Below are positions 24,566-32,942 of a DNA stretch of 64,000 bases, piece after piece. Each line of letters opens with the position of its first letter. The stretch's first letter is position 1. Origin of the DNA: Ancylobacter sp. TS-1. GTDB taxonomy: Bacteria; Pseudomonadota; Alphaproteobacteria; Rhizobiales; Xanthobacteraceae. A model generated the notes under the pieces. It did no database searches and was not told the DNA's origin. It worked only from the letters and a program-made list of their open reading frames with translations. The stretch is from contig NZ_CP045144.1 of NCBI RefSeq assembly GCF_009223885.1, positions 3,894,001 to 3,958,000 of the forward strand, in the 5' to 3' direction. The translations under genes and the position numbers were made by a program.

Positions 24566-25456
24566 ATGACTCTCGACCAACTTCGCATCTTCGTGGCCGT
24601 GGCCGAACGGCAGCACGTCACCCAGGCGGCGCGTGCGCTCAATCTCGCCCAATCGGCGGCGAGCCACGCCATCGCCGCGCTCGAAGGACAGCACAACACC
24701 CGGCTGTTCAACCGCATCGGCCGCAATATCGAGCTGACGGAGGCGGGGACCGCCTTTCTGGCCGAGGCCCGTGCGGTTCTCGCCCGCGCCGAACGGGCCG
24801 AGCTGACCCTCGCCGAGTTCGGTACGCTGGTGCGCGGCACCTTGTCGGTGCAGGCGAGCCACACCATCGCCAGCTATTGGCTGCCGCGCTATCTCGTGGA
24901 CTTCCGCCGCGCCCATCCGGGCATCGAGATCCGCCTCACGGTGGGCAACACCACCCAGGTTGCGGCGGCTGTCGAGAGCGGAACGGCGGAACTTGGCTTC
25001 GTCGAGGCCGCCGTCGACAATGACCACTTCACCGACATTCCGGTAGCGCGTGACCAGCTCATCGTGCTCGTGCACCCGAGCCATCCCTGGGCCGACCGCG
25101 ACGAGATCGCGCCCGCCGAATTGCTGGAAAGCGAATGGGTGCTGCGCGAGCCGGGGTCGGGCACGCGCTCGGTGTTCGAGGAGGCCATGCGCCCCCATTG
25201 CCGGGCCGGTGCCGGGCTGCGTATCGTCATGGAGCTGCCCTCCAACGAGGCGGTGCGCGCGGCGGTGGAGGCAGGAATGGGCGCAACGGCGCTGTCCGCC
25301 TCCGTGGCCGCGCCGAGCCTGGAAGCCGGGCTGTTGCGGCAGGTGCGCTTCCGGCTACCGGAACGTGAATTCCACCTGCTGCATCATCGCAGCCGCGCGC
25401 CCAGCCGCGTGGCGGCGGCGCTCATCGACCTGATCGTCCACACGCACCGGACCTAG
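24566..25456 (+). CDS. LysR-family transcriptional regulator
   Basis: 296 residues. Winged helix at about 1-60 (MTLDQLRIFVAVAERQHVTQ, then ALNLAQSAASHAIAALEGQ), effector domain about 88-290 (IASYWLPRYLVDFRRAHPGIEIRL..., GFVEAAVDN, VLREPGSGTRSVFEEAM). Overall closest in style to LysR proteins near sulfur or carbon-fixation genes (CysB/CbbR type); the ligand cannot be assigned. It lies 44 bases after sulP on the same strand. Its upstream sequence shares CGACCGATCT with the soeA promoter, so it probably controls soeABC-sulP. Confidence 0.87.
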   Translation: MTLDQLRIFVAVAERQHVTQAARALNLAQSAASHAIAALEGQHNTRLFNRIGRNIELTEAGTAFLAEARAVLARAERAELTLAEFGTLVRGTLSVQASHTIASYWLPRYLVDFRRAHPGIEIRLTVGNTTQVAAAVESGTAELGFVEAAVDNDHFTDIPVARDQLIVLVHPSHPWADRDEIAPAELLESEWVLREPGSGTRSVFEEAMRPHCRAGAGLRIVMELPSNEAVRAAVEAGMGATALSASVAAPSLEAGLLRQVRFRLPEREFHLLHHRSRAPSRVAAALIDLIVHTHRT

Positions 25457-25475
25457 CCGGGGGCGCCCGCCGACC

Positions 25476-25979
25476 TCATTCCGGCAGCGGGGTTGCGCCG
25501 ATGCCGAGCGCGGCATTCTCGGCGCGGATGCGCACGTAGAGCAGGATCGCGTTCAGCACGGAGAAGACGACGGCATAGCCGACGAGCCCGAACATCAGCG
25601 GCAGCACGGCGATCTCGCCGGCGACCACGACATAGTTCGGGTGCGACAGGAAGCGGTAGGGGCCTCGCCGGACCAGAGGGGCCTGCGGCAGCACGATGAT
25701 GCGGGTGGTCCAGCGCCTACCCAGAGATGCGAGCACCCAGAACCGCAGGCCCTGCAGCAGGATATAGGCGACCAGCAGCGCAAGGCTCACCGGCCGCCCC
25801 GGCGCCAGCCACCACAGGCCGGCGAGCCAGAGCGCGTGCAGCGCCACCATGTAGCGGTAATGCTCGAAGGCGGCTTCCCGCGCGCCCTCCGCAAGCAGGC
25901 GCGCGGTGTTGTGCGCCGACAGCACGAGTTCGCCGAGGCGCTGCGCCGTGACGAGGCCGAGAATGAGGATGACCTCCAT
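25476..25979 (-). CDS. Isoprenylcysteine carboxyl methyltransferase-like membrane protein
   Basis: 167 residues, four to five hydrophobic segments. The ICMT-type signature RRGPYRFLSHPNYVVVAGE (about 104-122) with a C-terminal RIRAENAALG binds SAM and the acceptor. It follows the type III polyketide synthase by 13 bases. This pairing matches Bacillus bpsA-bpsB, where the BpsB methyltransferase methylates alkylpyrones made by the synthase (established for that system; here inferred). No other function is suggested by the neighbours. Confidence 0.83.
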   Translation of the reverse strand: MEVILILGLVTAQRLGELVLSAHNTARLLAEGAREAAFEHYRYMVALHALWLAGLWWLAPGRPVSLALLVAYILLQGLRFWVLASLGRRWTTRIIVLPQAPLVRRGPYRFLSHPNYVVVAGEIAVLPLMFGLVGYAVVFSVLNAILLYVRIRAENAALGIGATPLPE

Positions 25980-25992
25980 CGCCCGTCTCCGC

Positions 25993-27120
25993 TCAGGCCG
26001 CCTGCGCGAGGGAGAGGCAGGAGGCGGTGAACCCCGGCCCCATCGTCACCAGCGCGGCACGCTCCGGCAGGCCGTGGGCGATCGCCCGCTCAAGGATGAA
26101 CAGCACCGTCGGCGCCGACATGTTGCCGAAATCGGCCAGCACGCCGCGCTCATGGTCGAGCGAGCCCTGGTCGAGGCCGAAGGCGCGCTCGATCGCGGCG
26201 ACGACCTTGGTGCCGCCGGGATGGCAGACGAAACGGCCGACATCCTCCGGAGCGAGACCCATGCGGCCGAGAATGCCGGTCACGGCGGGCTTCAGGTTGG
26301 TCGCCGCGAAAGAGGGGACATTGGGTTCCAGAATGACCCCGAAGCCGACGGGATCGATGCTCCAGCCCATGATGCCCAGCGTATCGGGCCACAGGTGCTC
26401 GCCGGCTCCCTCGACGAGGGCGATCCCCCGCTCGCCGGTGCGCAGCACGCAGGCGGCGGCGCCGTCGCCGAAGAGGGCGGTGGAGATCAGATGCGCCTTG
26501 TCGGGCCGGTCGAGACGAAAGGCGAGCGAGCTCAGTTCGACCGTCACCATCAGCACCGTCGATCCCGGGCGCGCCTGCGCGAGCCGGGAGGCGATGGCGA
26601 GCCCGGTGACGCCGCCGGCACAGCCAAGGCCGAACACCGGCACGCGCTCGATATCGGCGCGGAAACCCATGCGGGAGTGGACAACGGCGTCGAGGCTCGG
26701 CGTCGCGATCCCGCTGCTGGAGACGAAGACGACGCTGTCGACATCCCCGGCCGAACAGCCGGCGAGGGTGAGCGCCCGGTTCGCGACCTCGACGAAAAGA
26801 TCTCCGCCGGCCTCCATGTAGACCGCCGTACGCTCCGACCAGCCGCGAGGCTCGAGATACCAGTCGAGCGGCCGGGCCGCATGGCGTTTGCGAATGCCGG
26901 TGCTGGCGAAGATGCCGGCCATGGTTTCGGATCGGCTGAAGATCTCGGAGAAGAACCGATGCATGGTCGCGGCGACGTCCGGTTGATGGAGCACATGCTC
27001 GGGAACCGCCGTAGCCAGTGAAAGCAGCCCGGGGGACGGGGTCTCGCCGGGCGTTTCGCGCTGCGGCCGGACTCTCTGCGGCACGGGTGCAGAAGATGGC
27101 GTCTCTCTTATTGCGAACAT
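25993..27120 (-). CDS. Type III polyketide synthase (chalcone/stilbene synthase family)
   Basis: 375 residues from ATG 27120 (GAGATC 7 bases upstream; a GTG at 27144 is possible). The catalytic triad is complete: C167 in FGLGCAGG, H300 in VCHPGG, and N333 in FGNMSAPT. The family condenses malonyl-CoA units on an acyl-CoA starter without an acyl carrier protein, making alkylpyrones or alkylresorcinols. The partner methyltransferase gene lies directly downstream. The product is probably a membrane lipid-like alkylpyrone or alkylresorcinol (inference from the pairing). Confidence 0.9.
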   Translation of the reverse strand: MFAIRETPSSAPVPQRVRPQRETPGETPSPGLLSLATAVPEHVLHQPDVAATMHRFFSEIFSRSETMAGIFASTGIRKRHAARPLDWYLEPRGWSERTAVYMEAGGDLFVEVANRALTLAGCSAGDVDSVVFVSSSGIATPSLDAVVHSRMGFRADIERVPVFGLGCAGGVTGLAIASRLAQARPGSTVLMVTVELSSLAFRLDRPDKAHLISTALFGDGAAACVLRTGERGIALVEGAGEHLWPDTLGIMGWSIDPVGFGVILEPNVPSFAATNLKPAVTGILGRMGLAPEDVGRFVCHPGGTKVVAAIERAFGLDQGSLDHERGVLADFGNMSAPTVLFILERAIAHGLPERAALVTMGPGFTASCLSLAQAA

Positions 27121-27580
27121 GATGTTGATCTCTGTACACGCCACTCAATCGGATTGATTGATGGTCGACGCATCTCTAGGAGAGATAATTGCCTGTTCTA
27201 ATAATAAACTCGGCAATGACGTGAGAGGTGTGATTTTTACGCGGGGTAATTTATCGATAATGTGCACTGCCTTCAGACAAGATAGTGCGATATTATCTTT
27301 GATAAATTGAATATTGATTTGAAATTGTCATACGAATGTATGCCGATACTTGACGTCATCGGCCATTCTTGCGCCATGTTGCGCGTTCCGCGATGCGGTG
27401 CGGTGCGTTGAAACGCCTGCGGCCGGCTACCTTGTCGGCAGCCGGCGCCAATCCGCGATTTGCTTCTGGTTCCCGACGATGCCGCGCCCGACATGCGGAC
27501 CGGCTACGCCGTCGGGTTGGCGTTTTCCGGGGCCCTTTGCCCGGCGGTCCTGTCGGAGCCGCCGGGAAACGGTTTCGCGC
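27121..27580. promoter_or_regulatory. AT-rich leader of the polyketide synthase and flanking gene-free stretch
   Basis: 460 bases with no credible gene. From about 27140 to 27350 the sequence is strikingly AT-rich compared with the surrounding DNA. It contains small palindromes TCAATC-G-GATTGA (27145-27157) and ATCTCT-AGG-AGAGAT (27172-27186) just before the synthase start, plausible regulator sites. From 27360 to 27580 composition returns to normal. This part lies past the stop of the next tctC gene and shows no clear terminator. Confidence 0.5.
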
Positions 27581-28555
27581 TCAGTTCTGCGTGACGCCGA
27601 ACTGCTTCAGGAAGCCTTCCTGCTCCTTGACGAAGTTCGCCATGAACACCCGGTAGTCGGCCTGGCTCATATAGCCGGCCACCAGAGCGTCCGCCTTGTA
27701 TTCCTTCTGGAATTCAGGATTGGCGAGGATGGCCTGCACGGCCTTCTCCAGCTTGGCGATGGTCGCGGGCGGCACGCCCTTGGGCGCCGCGAGGCCACGG
27801 AACTTGCGGATCACGTCCTTGTCGAGACCCTGCTCCTGGATCGTCGCCGCGTTCGGCAGCGCCGCGAGGCGGTCGGGGTAATAGACGCCGAGCACCTTCA
27901 CCTTGCCGGCCTCGATGTAGCTGTTGAGTTCCTGCAACTCGCCGACGCCGAGATCGACGCTGCCGCCGAGCACGTTGATCAGCAGCGCGGCGCCATCATC
28001 CTGCGGGATGACCGTCGCCTTGGCGTCGCTGGCGCTGTTGATCCGCTCGAGGATCTGGCGCTCCAGCGAGCCGGCGGTGGAACCGCCCCAGCGGGCCTTG
28101 CCGGGATTGGCCTTCGACCATTCCACGGCGTCCTTCATCGTGTTGAAGGGGCTGCTGGACAGCGCGTAGATGATCTCCGGGTCGAAGAACACGTTCACCG
28201 CGTAGTCGATATCCTTGTAGGTGACGGGCGGCGCGCTTAGCAGCGACGTCGTGACGTGCGTCGGTGTCGTCGCGTAGAAGACGGAGCCGTCCGGCTTCGC
28301 CTTGGCAAGCTGCGCCATGGCCTTGGCACCGCTGCCGCCGGCCCAGTAGTCGACGACGAAATTGATGCCCATCTCCTCGCTCAGCGCCTTGCTGAGCTTG
28401 CGCAGGAAGAGGTCGGAGCCCGAGCCGGGCTTCGAATGGGTCGTGAGCGTGACGGTCGTGACGGGGTAGTCGTACTTGTTGGTCTGCGCGGTGGCGCTTC
28501 CCGCGGCAAGCACGGCGAGGGCTGCGGCGAACCCCAATGCGATCTTCGAAGGCAT
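27581..28555 (-). CDS. tctC: Periplasmic solute-binding protein of a tripartite tricarboxylate transporter (TctC/Bug family), second system
   Basis: 324 residues from ATG 28555 (AAGGGAGAG upstream). Signal peptide MPSKIALGFAAALAVLAAGSATA, cleavage near residue 23. Mature part has the Bug-family VTLTTHSKPGSGSDLFLRKLSKAL loop (SKPGSGSD instead of the usual xxPGGxxD), DYWAGGSGAKAMA and the LPNAATIQEQG segment. Its TctB and TctA partners are 4.4 kb away (32943-34962), linked by the shared TCTTATATAAGA operator rather than by one transcript. The altered binding loop suggests a ligand different from that of the first system. Confidence 0.88.
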   Translation of the reverse strand: MPSKIALGFAAALAVLAAGSATAQTNKYDYPVTTVTLTTHSKPGSGSDLFLRKLSKALSEEMGINFVVDYWAGGSGAKAMAQLAKAKPDGSVFYATTPTHVTTSLLSAPPVTYKDIDYAVNVFFDPEIIYALSSSPFNTMKDAVEWSKANPGKARWGGSTAGSLERQILERINSASDAKATVIPQDDGAALLINVLGGSVDLGVGELQELNSYIEAGKVKVLGVYYPDRLAALPNAATIQEQGLDKDVIRKFRGLAAPKGVPPATIAKLEKAVQAILANPEFQKEYKADALVAGYMSQADYRVFMANFVKEQEGFLKQFGVTQN

Positions 28556-28605
28556 GCGTCTCTCCCTTGGCTTTTGTGAGTGCATCGCGTTTGCCGCGAT
28601 TTATA

Positions 28606-28617
28606 TCTTATATAAGA
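28606..28617. promoter_or_regulatory. Perfect palindrome TCTTATATAAGA, copy 1
   Basis: Self-complementary 12-mer 51 bases upstream of the tctC start. An identical 12-mer is at 31769-31780. The match extends by one base each side in opposite orientation (ATCTTATATAAGAC here). Probable operator of the GntR protein encoded next to it. Confidence 0.72.
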
Positions 28618-28657
28618 CGTAGATTAGCGCGCGGATCAACTCGTCCGGCCTCGAACG

Positions 28658-29422
28658 TCAGGTCAGTTCGACGACATATTCGTGAGCGTCGGTCAGGCAG
28701 CGGCTCACGCGCCACTCGACATACTGGCCGTCGATAGCCTCGGCGATACGGTCGACCTCCAGAACCGGCGTACCGGCCGCAACATTCAGCAGCGCGCTGT
28801 CCTTGCCGGAAGCGGGGATAGCCGTCAGCCGCTCCATGACCTTGACCACCAGCACGCGGTAGCGGCGTTCGATGATGCCATAGGTCGTCTCCGGCAGAAG
28901 CTCGCGGTAGAGGTCCGCCAGCCCCGGGAACAGATAGGACGGCTGGGCCACCCGCTCGACGATCTTGGGCACGCCGCCGAAGCTGCGCAGCCGCACCGAG
29001 CGCACCACTTCGCGCTGGTCGGCCGGCATCTTCAGCCGCGCATGTTCCTCATCGGTGGCGGCCGCCGTCTCGATCGAAACGAAGGCGGTGGCCGGCGGTT
29101 CCATCGTCTCGCCGGCCTTCGGCAGAACGCGGAAGAAATGATAGGTGCTGTGCCGCATCGACGAGGCATTGACGAAGGTGCCCTTGCCCTGCTGCCGCAC
29201 CAGGATGTTCTGCGCCGCCATCTCGTCGAGCGCCTTGCGGACCGTGCCCTGATGCACGCTGTACTCGGCCGCCAGCCGCATCTCGCTCGGAAGCAGCTCG
29301 CCCGGTCCCCACTCGCCCTTGATGACGCGCGCGATGAGCAGATTCCTGATCTGCGCATAGAGCGGCATCGACTCCGGCAGGAGACCGGGTGGCTGGCGGG
29401 TGGGCGAGGCAGGCTGGTTCAT
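28658..29422 (-). CDS. GntR-family transcriptional regulator (HutC/UTRA type)
   Basis: 254 residues. N-terminal winged helix about 18-88 (PLYAQIRNLLIARVIKGEW, LLPSEMRLAAEYSVHQGTVR, LVRQQGKGTFV), followed by a UTRA ligand domain about 95-250 (REVVRSVRLRSFGGVPKIVE, TPVLEVDRIAEAIDGQYVEWR). UTRA domains bind a small molecule such as the substrate of the pathway they control. It is the last gene of the leftward operon ComA-like-MmgE-GntR, 95 bases after MmgE, and lies beside palindrome copy 1, so it most likely controls tctC, its own operon and the divergent OCD-tctBA operon. Confidence 0.87.
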   Translation of the reverse strand: MNQPASPTRQPPGLLPESMPLYAQIRNLLIARVIKGEWGPGELLPSEMRLAAEYSVHQGTVRKALDEMAAQNILVRQQGKGTFVNASSMRHSTYHFFRVLPKAGETMEPPATAFVSIETAAATDEEHARLKMPADQREVVRSVRLRSFGGVPKIVERVAQPSYLFPGLADLYRELLPETTYGIIERRYRVLVVKVMERLTAIPASGKDSALLNVAAGTPVLEVDRIAEAIDGQYVEWRVSRCLTDAHEYVVELT

Positions 29423-29517
29423 GCGACGTCCGCAATTTCCATGTCGTCAGATTCGGCGTGACGGTGGTGTCATAGCATCCTCCTTCGATCTTGCGGACGC
29501 GCATGGGCGCGCAGGCG

Positions 29518-30921
29518 TCAGACCCGGAACCGGCCGAGCATGCCCATGTCGGGGCATTCCGGCAGGTCGAGGCAGAAGCGCAGGAGATCGTCGGCGAATT
29601 GCGGCGGGAGCCCGCCATAGGCGACGTTGCCGCGCGCCTTGGCGACGAGTTCGTCGCGGGTCAGCGGCTCGCGGGCGCCACCACGGAAATGCGGCTGGCG
29701 GTATTCGACGACGCGGCCATCGTCCAGCGTGACCTTGATGTGGCCGCTGTAATTGCGCGGGTACTCGTTGTTGGGATCGATGACGTAGCGGATCTTGCCC
29801 GCGAGAGCGAGAATGCGCTCGTCCTTCGCCTTGGCGTCGGTGAACTGCTCCAGCCCGGCATCGCCGTCGAAATAGCCGACCGCCATGCAGAAGGGCATGC
29901 TGAACTTCGCGGCATAGCCGGAAGGCGGGCGGTGCTTCACCGCCAGCGGCTCCCACAGCCGGTCGACCAGCCCTTCGCCGGTCTCGCACTCGATGGAGAC
30001 GATGCGCTCGGGCGCGATGCCTTCCTCGCGGAAGCGGATCATGCAGTCGATGAAGGGATGGATCATCGTTCCGCAGGCATAGGGCTTGAAGGCGATCTTC
30101 TCCATCAGCCATTCCTCGCCGAGCCCCTTGAGCAGCGGCTCGTAATTCGGCTTGGCGTCGCGGCCGAACACCTTGAAGATGTTGCGGGCGCCCTCGAAGA
30201 CGGTGCGCGGCCCGAAATAGCCGGAACGGCCGAGCAGCGCGGCGCGGTAGCCGGACTGGGCGGCCCAACCCGGATGAATGCGCTTGGTCCAGGCGCCCTC
30301 GGTCAGGAACTCGCCAATGCCGGAGGCGAAGCTGCCGGAAATGCCGAAGGCGAGGGTGAGCTGGCGCGCGTCGAGGCCGAGCGCGACGCCCGCGCCGGCG
30401 GTCGCACCGAGCGCCCCGATAATCCCCACCGGATGGAAGCCGGCCTTGTGGATGGCGCCCGGCACCACATGGTTGAAGCGGCACACCATCTCCATGCCGG
30501 CGATCATGCCGCGCAGGGCGTCCTCGCCGGAACGGTGGAAGCGCTCGGTGGCGGCCAGTACCGCCGGCAGCACCATGGCGCCGACCCGGATGGGCGCGCC
30601 TTCGAGCGTGTCGTCGAAATCCTCGCCATGGGTCGCGGTGCCGTTGATGAGCGCGGCGCCGGCCGCGTCGAGCGGGCGGGCATGGCCGATGGCGGTGCAT
30701 TCGCCTTCGCCGTCCCAGCCCGCCATCAGCGAGGCGATGTAGTCGGTGTTGCGCGCGGCGACGCACAGGCCGGTCATGTCGATCAGGTCGTTGGTCGCCA
30801 TTTCCACCGCCTTCGCACCCATGTCCTTGAGCGAGAGGCGGGTGAGGACGGCGGAGATGCTCTCGGCGAGCGCGGTACCCTGGAAACCGACGGCGTCGTC
30901 GGTTGCTGCGTTGTGCGACAT
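29518..30921 (-). CDS. MmgE/PrpD-family protein
   Basis: 467 residues, full length. Family members are dehydratases, decarboxylases or epimerases of tricarboxylates and related acids (2-methylcitrate dehydratase, cis-aconitate decarboxylase, iminodisuccinate epimerase). Seen: NGTATHGEDFDDTLEGAPIRVG (about 93-114), the HPVG and KRIHPGWAAQSG region, and KPYACGTMIHPFIDC. Two bases separate it from the ComA-like gene upstream, so they are in one operon with translational coupling likely. Which of the known reactions applies cannot be decided. The tricarboxylate-type transporter next to it favours a di- or tricarboxylic substrate. Confidence 0.87.
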   Translation of the reverse strand: MSHNAATDDAVGFQGTALAESISAVLTRLSLKDMGAKAVEMATNDLIDMTGLCVAARNTDYIASLMAGWDGEGECTAIGHARPLDAAGAALINGTATHGEDFDDTLEGAPIRVGAMVLPAVLAATERFHRSGEDALRGMIAGMEMVCRFNHVVPGAIHKAGFHPVGIIGALGATAGAGVALGLDARQLTLAFGISGSFASGIGEFLTEGAWTKRIHPGWAAQSGYRAALLGRSGYFGPRTVFEGARNIFKVFGRDAKPNYEPLLKGLGEEWLMEKIAFKPYACGTMIHPFIDCMIRFREEGIAPERIVSIECETGEGLVDRLWEPLAVKHRPPSGYAAKFSMPFCMAVGYFDGDAGLEQFTDAKAKDERILALAGKIRYVIDPNNEYPRNYSGHIKVTLDDGRVVEYRQPHFRGGAREPLTRDELVAKARGNVAYGGLPPQFADDLLRFCLDLPECPDMGMLGRFRV

Positions 30922-30922
30922 G

Positions 30923-31735
30923 TCAGTTGTTCTCCAGGCTGCCGACGAGGCCGAAAATGTGACGCCCGCGGATACCCCGGCGGGCCAGTTCGAGTTCGAT
31001 CACCTGATGGTCGTCGACATCGAGATTGACGCTGTTGCCAAGGGTGCTGACGTACCATTTCTGGGCGGCGCCATCCTTGGCCTGGAAGATCAGGTCCTTG
31101 ATGTCGAAGCGGGCGGCGATGTTGAGGATGACGTCCCAGCGGCTGTCCTCGACGTCCTCGCTGATGCCGTCGGCCTGCACCAGCACCTTCCAGGCGCCGG
31201 CCTTCTGATAGGCCTCGATCTGCCGGGCGATGTAGGAAATGCTCTTGGTCCAGTCCTCGGCGCCCTTCTGGCCGGCCTCGGCAACGACCTTGAGGCCGGC
31301 GTCGCGCGCCATGCCGATCAGCCGGCACTTGTCGTCGAGCGACATGGCGACCTGGGCGCTGGAAACCTCGACGGCATCGGCGCCGAACGCCTTGACCTCG
31401 GCGTAGAAACGCCGCGAGACGCCCTGCATGAAGGCCGCCTCGGTGATGTCGCCGGCGAAGAAGACCGAGATCCCGGCCTCCTTCAGCAGGGCGACCTTGC
31501 GGCGGATGAACTCCGGCCGCATCAGCCGGTAGGTGCCCATGCCGAACTTGAAGAAGTCGATATGGTCGCCCGCCGACTCGATGAGGTCGGTGGCGCGCCC
31601 GAGCCCCATGCCGCGGTCCGCGACGATGGTCAGCCCGCTCTCGCGCGGTCGCGCCGGGCGCGGGGCCATGCGCACGAAGGAGAAGGCGAAGGGATCGGAT
31701 TCCGCCGGGGGCGGCGGATTTTTCTTATTCGGCAT
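30923..31735 (-). CDS. ComA/phosphosulfolactate synthase-family protein of unknown substrate
   Basis: 270 residues. It follows the whole ComA (phosphosulfolactate synthase) pattern: GLTIVADRGMGLGRATDLIE and HIDFFKFGMGTYR (about 35-70) correspond to the ComA 'GDYIDFVKFGWGTS' strand, then GADAVEVSS, a GLKVVAEAGQKG segment, and a C-terminal LGNSVNLDVDDHQVIELELARRG block. ComA adds sulfite to phosphoenolpyruvate. The usual EGRESG element reads VQADGISED here, so active-site acid and Arg are changed and the substrate is probably different. First gene of the leftward operon, divergent from the OCD gene across palindrome copy 2. Confidence 0.78.
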   Translation of the reverse strand: MPNKKNPPPPAESDPFAFSFVRMAPRPARPRESGLTIVADRGMGLGRATDLIESAGDHIDFFKFGMGTYRLMRPEFIRRKVALLKEAGISVFFAGDITEAAFMQGVSRRFYAEVKAFGADAVEVSSAQVAMSLDDKCRLIGMARDAGLKVVAEAGQKGAEDWTKSISYIARQIEAYQKAGAWKVLVQADGISEDVEDSRWDVILNIAARFDIKDLIFQAKDGAAQKWYVSTLGNSVNLDVDDHQVIELELARRGIRGRHIFGLVGSLENN

Positions 31736-31768
31736 TTCTCTCCCCGAGGACTTGTGTCGTCACTCATG

Positions 31769-31780
31769 TCTTATATAAGA
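31769..31780. promoter_or_regulatory. Perfect palindrome TCTTATATAAGA, copy 2
   Basis: Identical to 28606-28617, in the divergent gap between the ComA-like gene (start 31735) and the OCD gene. It lies 33 bases from the ComA-like start and 64 bases from the preferred OCD start. Extended match GTCTTATATAAGAT is the reverse complement of copy 1 with its flanks. Confidence 0.72.
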
Positions 31781-31844
31781 TAGAACAGTCGTGCAAGAGA
31801 CGCGATGGGAGCGCCGATGGCGTTCACCGCTGGGAGGAAGTGGT

Positions 31845-32918
31845 TTGCTGGTTCTGTCCAACGAGGACGCGGAGCGTCTTCTGTCGATGGGCGAGTGCAT
31901 GGACGCGCTCGCGACCGCCTATCGCGACGCGGCCGAAGGCACCGCGCTGAATGGGCGCCGGTCCGACATGCTGACGCGTACGGCGCGCGAGGATGCGGTG
32001 TACTGCCTGAAGCTGGTCGGCGGCGTCGTGCCGAGCCTGAAGGTCGGCTCGCTCCGGCTGAACTCCGACATTCTCACCTTTCCCGAAACCGACGGTCGCC
32101 GGCGCAAGGTGAAGGTCCCCGCCGCGCCGGGCAATCGCTGGGTCGGGCTGGTCCTGCTCTTCAGCACCGAGACCGGCGAGCCGCTGGCGATCTTCCCCGA
32201 CGGCGTGGTCCAGCGCTTCCGGGTCGGTGGCGCGAGCGGGCTGGCCGTGCGCCACATGGCGCGGGAGGATGCGCGCATCGCCGCCATCATCGGTACCGGC
32301 TGGCAGGCCGGGGCGCAGGCGATGGCGGTTGCCGCCGCCCGTCCCATCGAGGAAATCCGCTGCTTCAGCCCCAATCCCGAAAGCCGCGCCCGTTTCGCGC
32401 AGGAGATGACGGCGCTTCTGGGCATCCGCGTCGTGCCGGCACAGACGGCGGAAGCCGCCGTTGCCGGCGCCGATATCGTGCTGTGCGCGACCAACAGCCT
32501 CCAGCCGGTGCTGCGCCGCGAATGGCTGGAGCCCGGCATGCATGTCGGCTCGATCCGTGACCGCGAGCTGCCGCCCGAGGTGCTCAAGGCGGTCGACCGC
32601 GTGATCATTCACGACCCGGACAATATGGGCAGCGATCATCTCGTGATCGCCCGCGGCGTCGAGTACCGGGAGGGCACCAAGGAGATCGTCGGCGATCCCG
32701 AACTGCTGGCACTGACGCGCTCGCCCTCGCTGGCCGAACTCGTCGCCGGCAAGGTGCCGGGCCGCGCCAGCCCGGACGAGATCACCTGTTTCCTCAACTA
32801 TCACGGGGTCGGCTACCAGTTCGCGGCCACCGGCGCCGTGCTCTACGCCAAGGCGCTCGCCGCCGGGGCCGGGCACGCATTGCCTGGCGAATGGTTCACC
32901 GAGACAGTGCACCCCTGA
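31845..32918 (+). CDS. Ornithine cyclodeaminase/mu-crystallin-family protein
   Basis: 357 residues from TTG 31845, chosen because GGAGG stands 7 bases upstream and the protein then starts directly with LVLSNEDAERLLSMGECMDAL, the family N-terminus. GTG 31791 is the longest possibility but has no ribosome site. Members bind NAD(P) and act as cyclodeaminases, imine or ketimine reductases, or 2-amino-acid dehydrogenases. Seen: Rossmann motif AAIIGTGWQAGAQAMAVAA (about 145-165) and ADIVLCATNS. The ornithine-contact GDxxQ signature is not obvious; GVEYREGTKEIVGDPELL takes its place, so amino-acid oxidation/imine reduction of another compound is more likely. Confidence 0.82.
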   Translation: MLVLSNEDAERLLSMGECMDALATAYRDAAEGTALNGRRSDMLTRTAREDAVYCLKLVGGVVPSLKVGSLRLNSDILTFPETDGRRRKVKVPAAPGNRWVGLVLLFSTETGEPLAIFPDGVVQRFRVGGASGLAVRHMAREDARIAAIIGTGWQAGAQAMAVAAARPIEEIRCFSPNPESRARFAQEMTALLGIRVVPAQTAEAAVAGADIVLCATNSLQPVLRREWLEPGMHVGSIRDRELPPEVLKAVDRVIIHDPDNMGSDHLVIARGVEYREGTKEIVGDPELLALTRSPSLAELVAGKVPGRASPDEITCFLNYHGVGYQFAATGAVLYAKALAAGAGHALPGEWFTETVHP

Positions 32919-32942
32919 GCGGGCAGCAAGAGGAGCCGAACC

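Noticed and set aside
30923..31735. Coenzyme M biosynthesis locus (as in Xanthobacter Py2)
   Set aside because: Only a ComA-like gene is present; no comB, comC or the lyase and PLP genes of the bacterial pathway are nearby, and the ComA active-site motif is altered.
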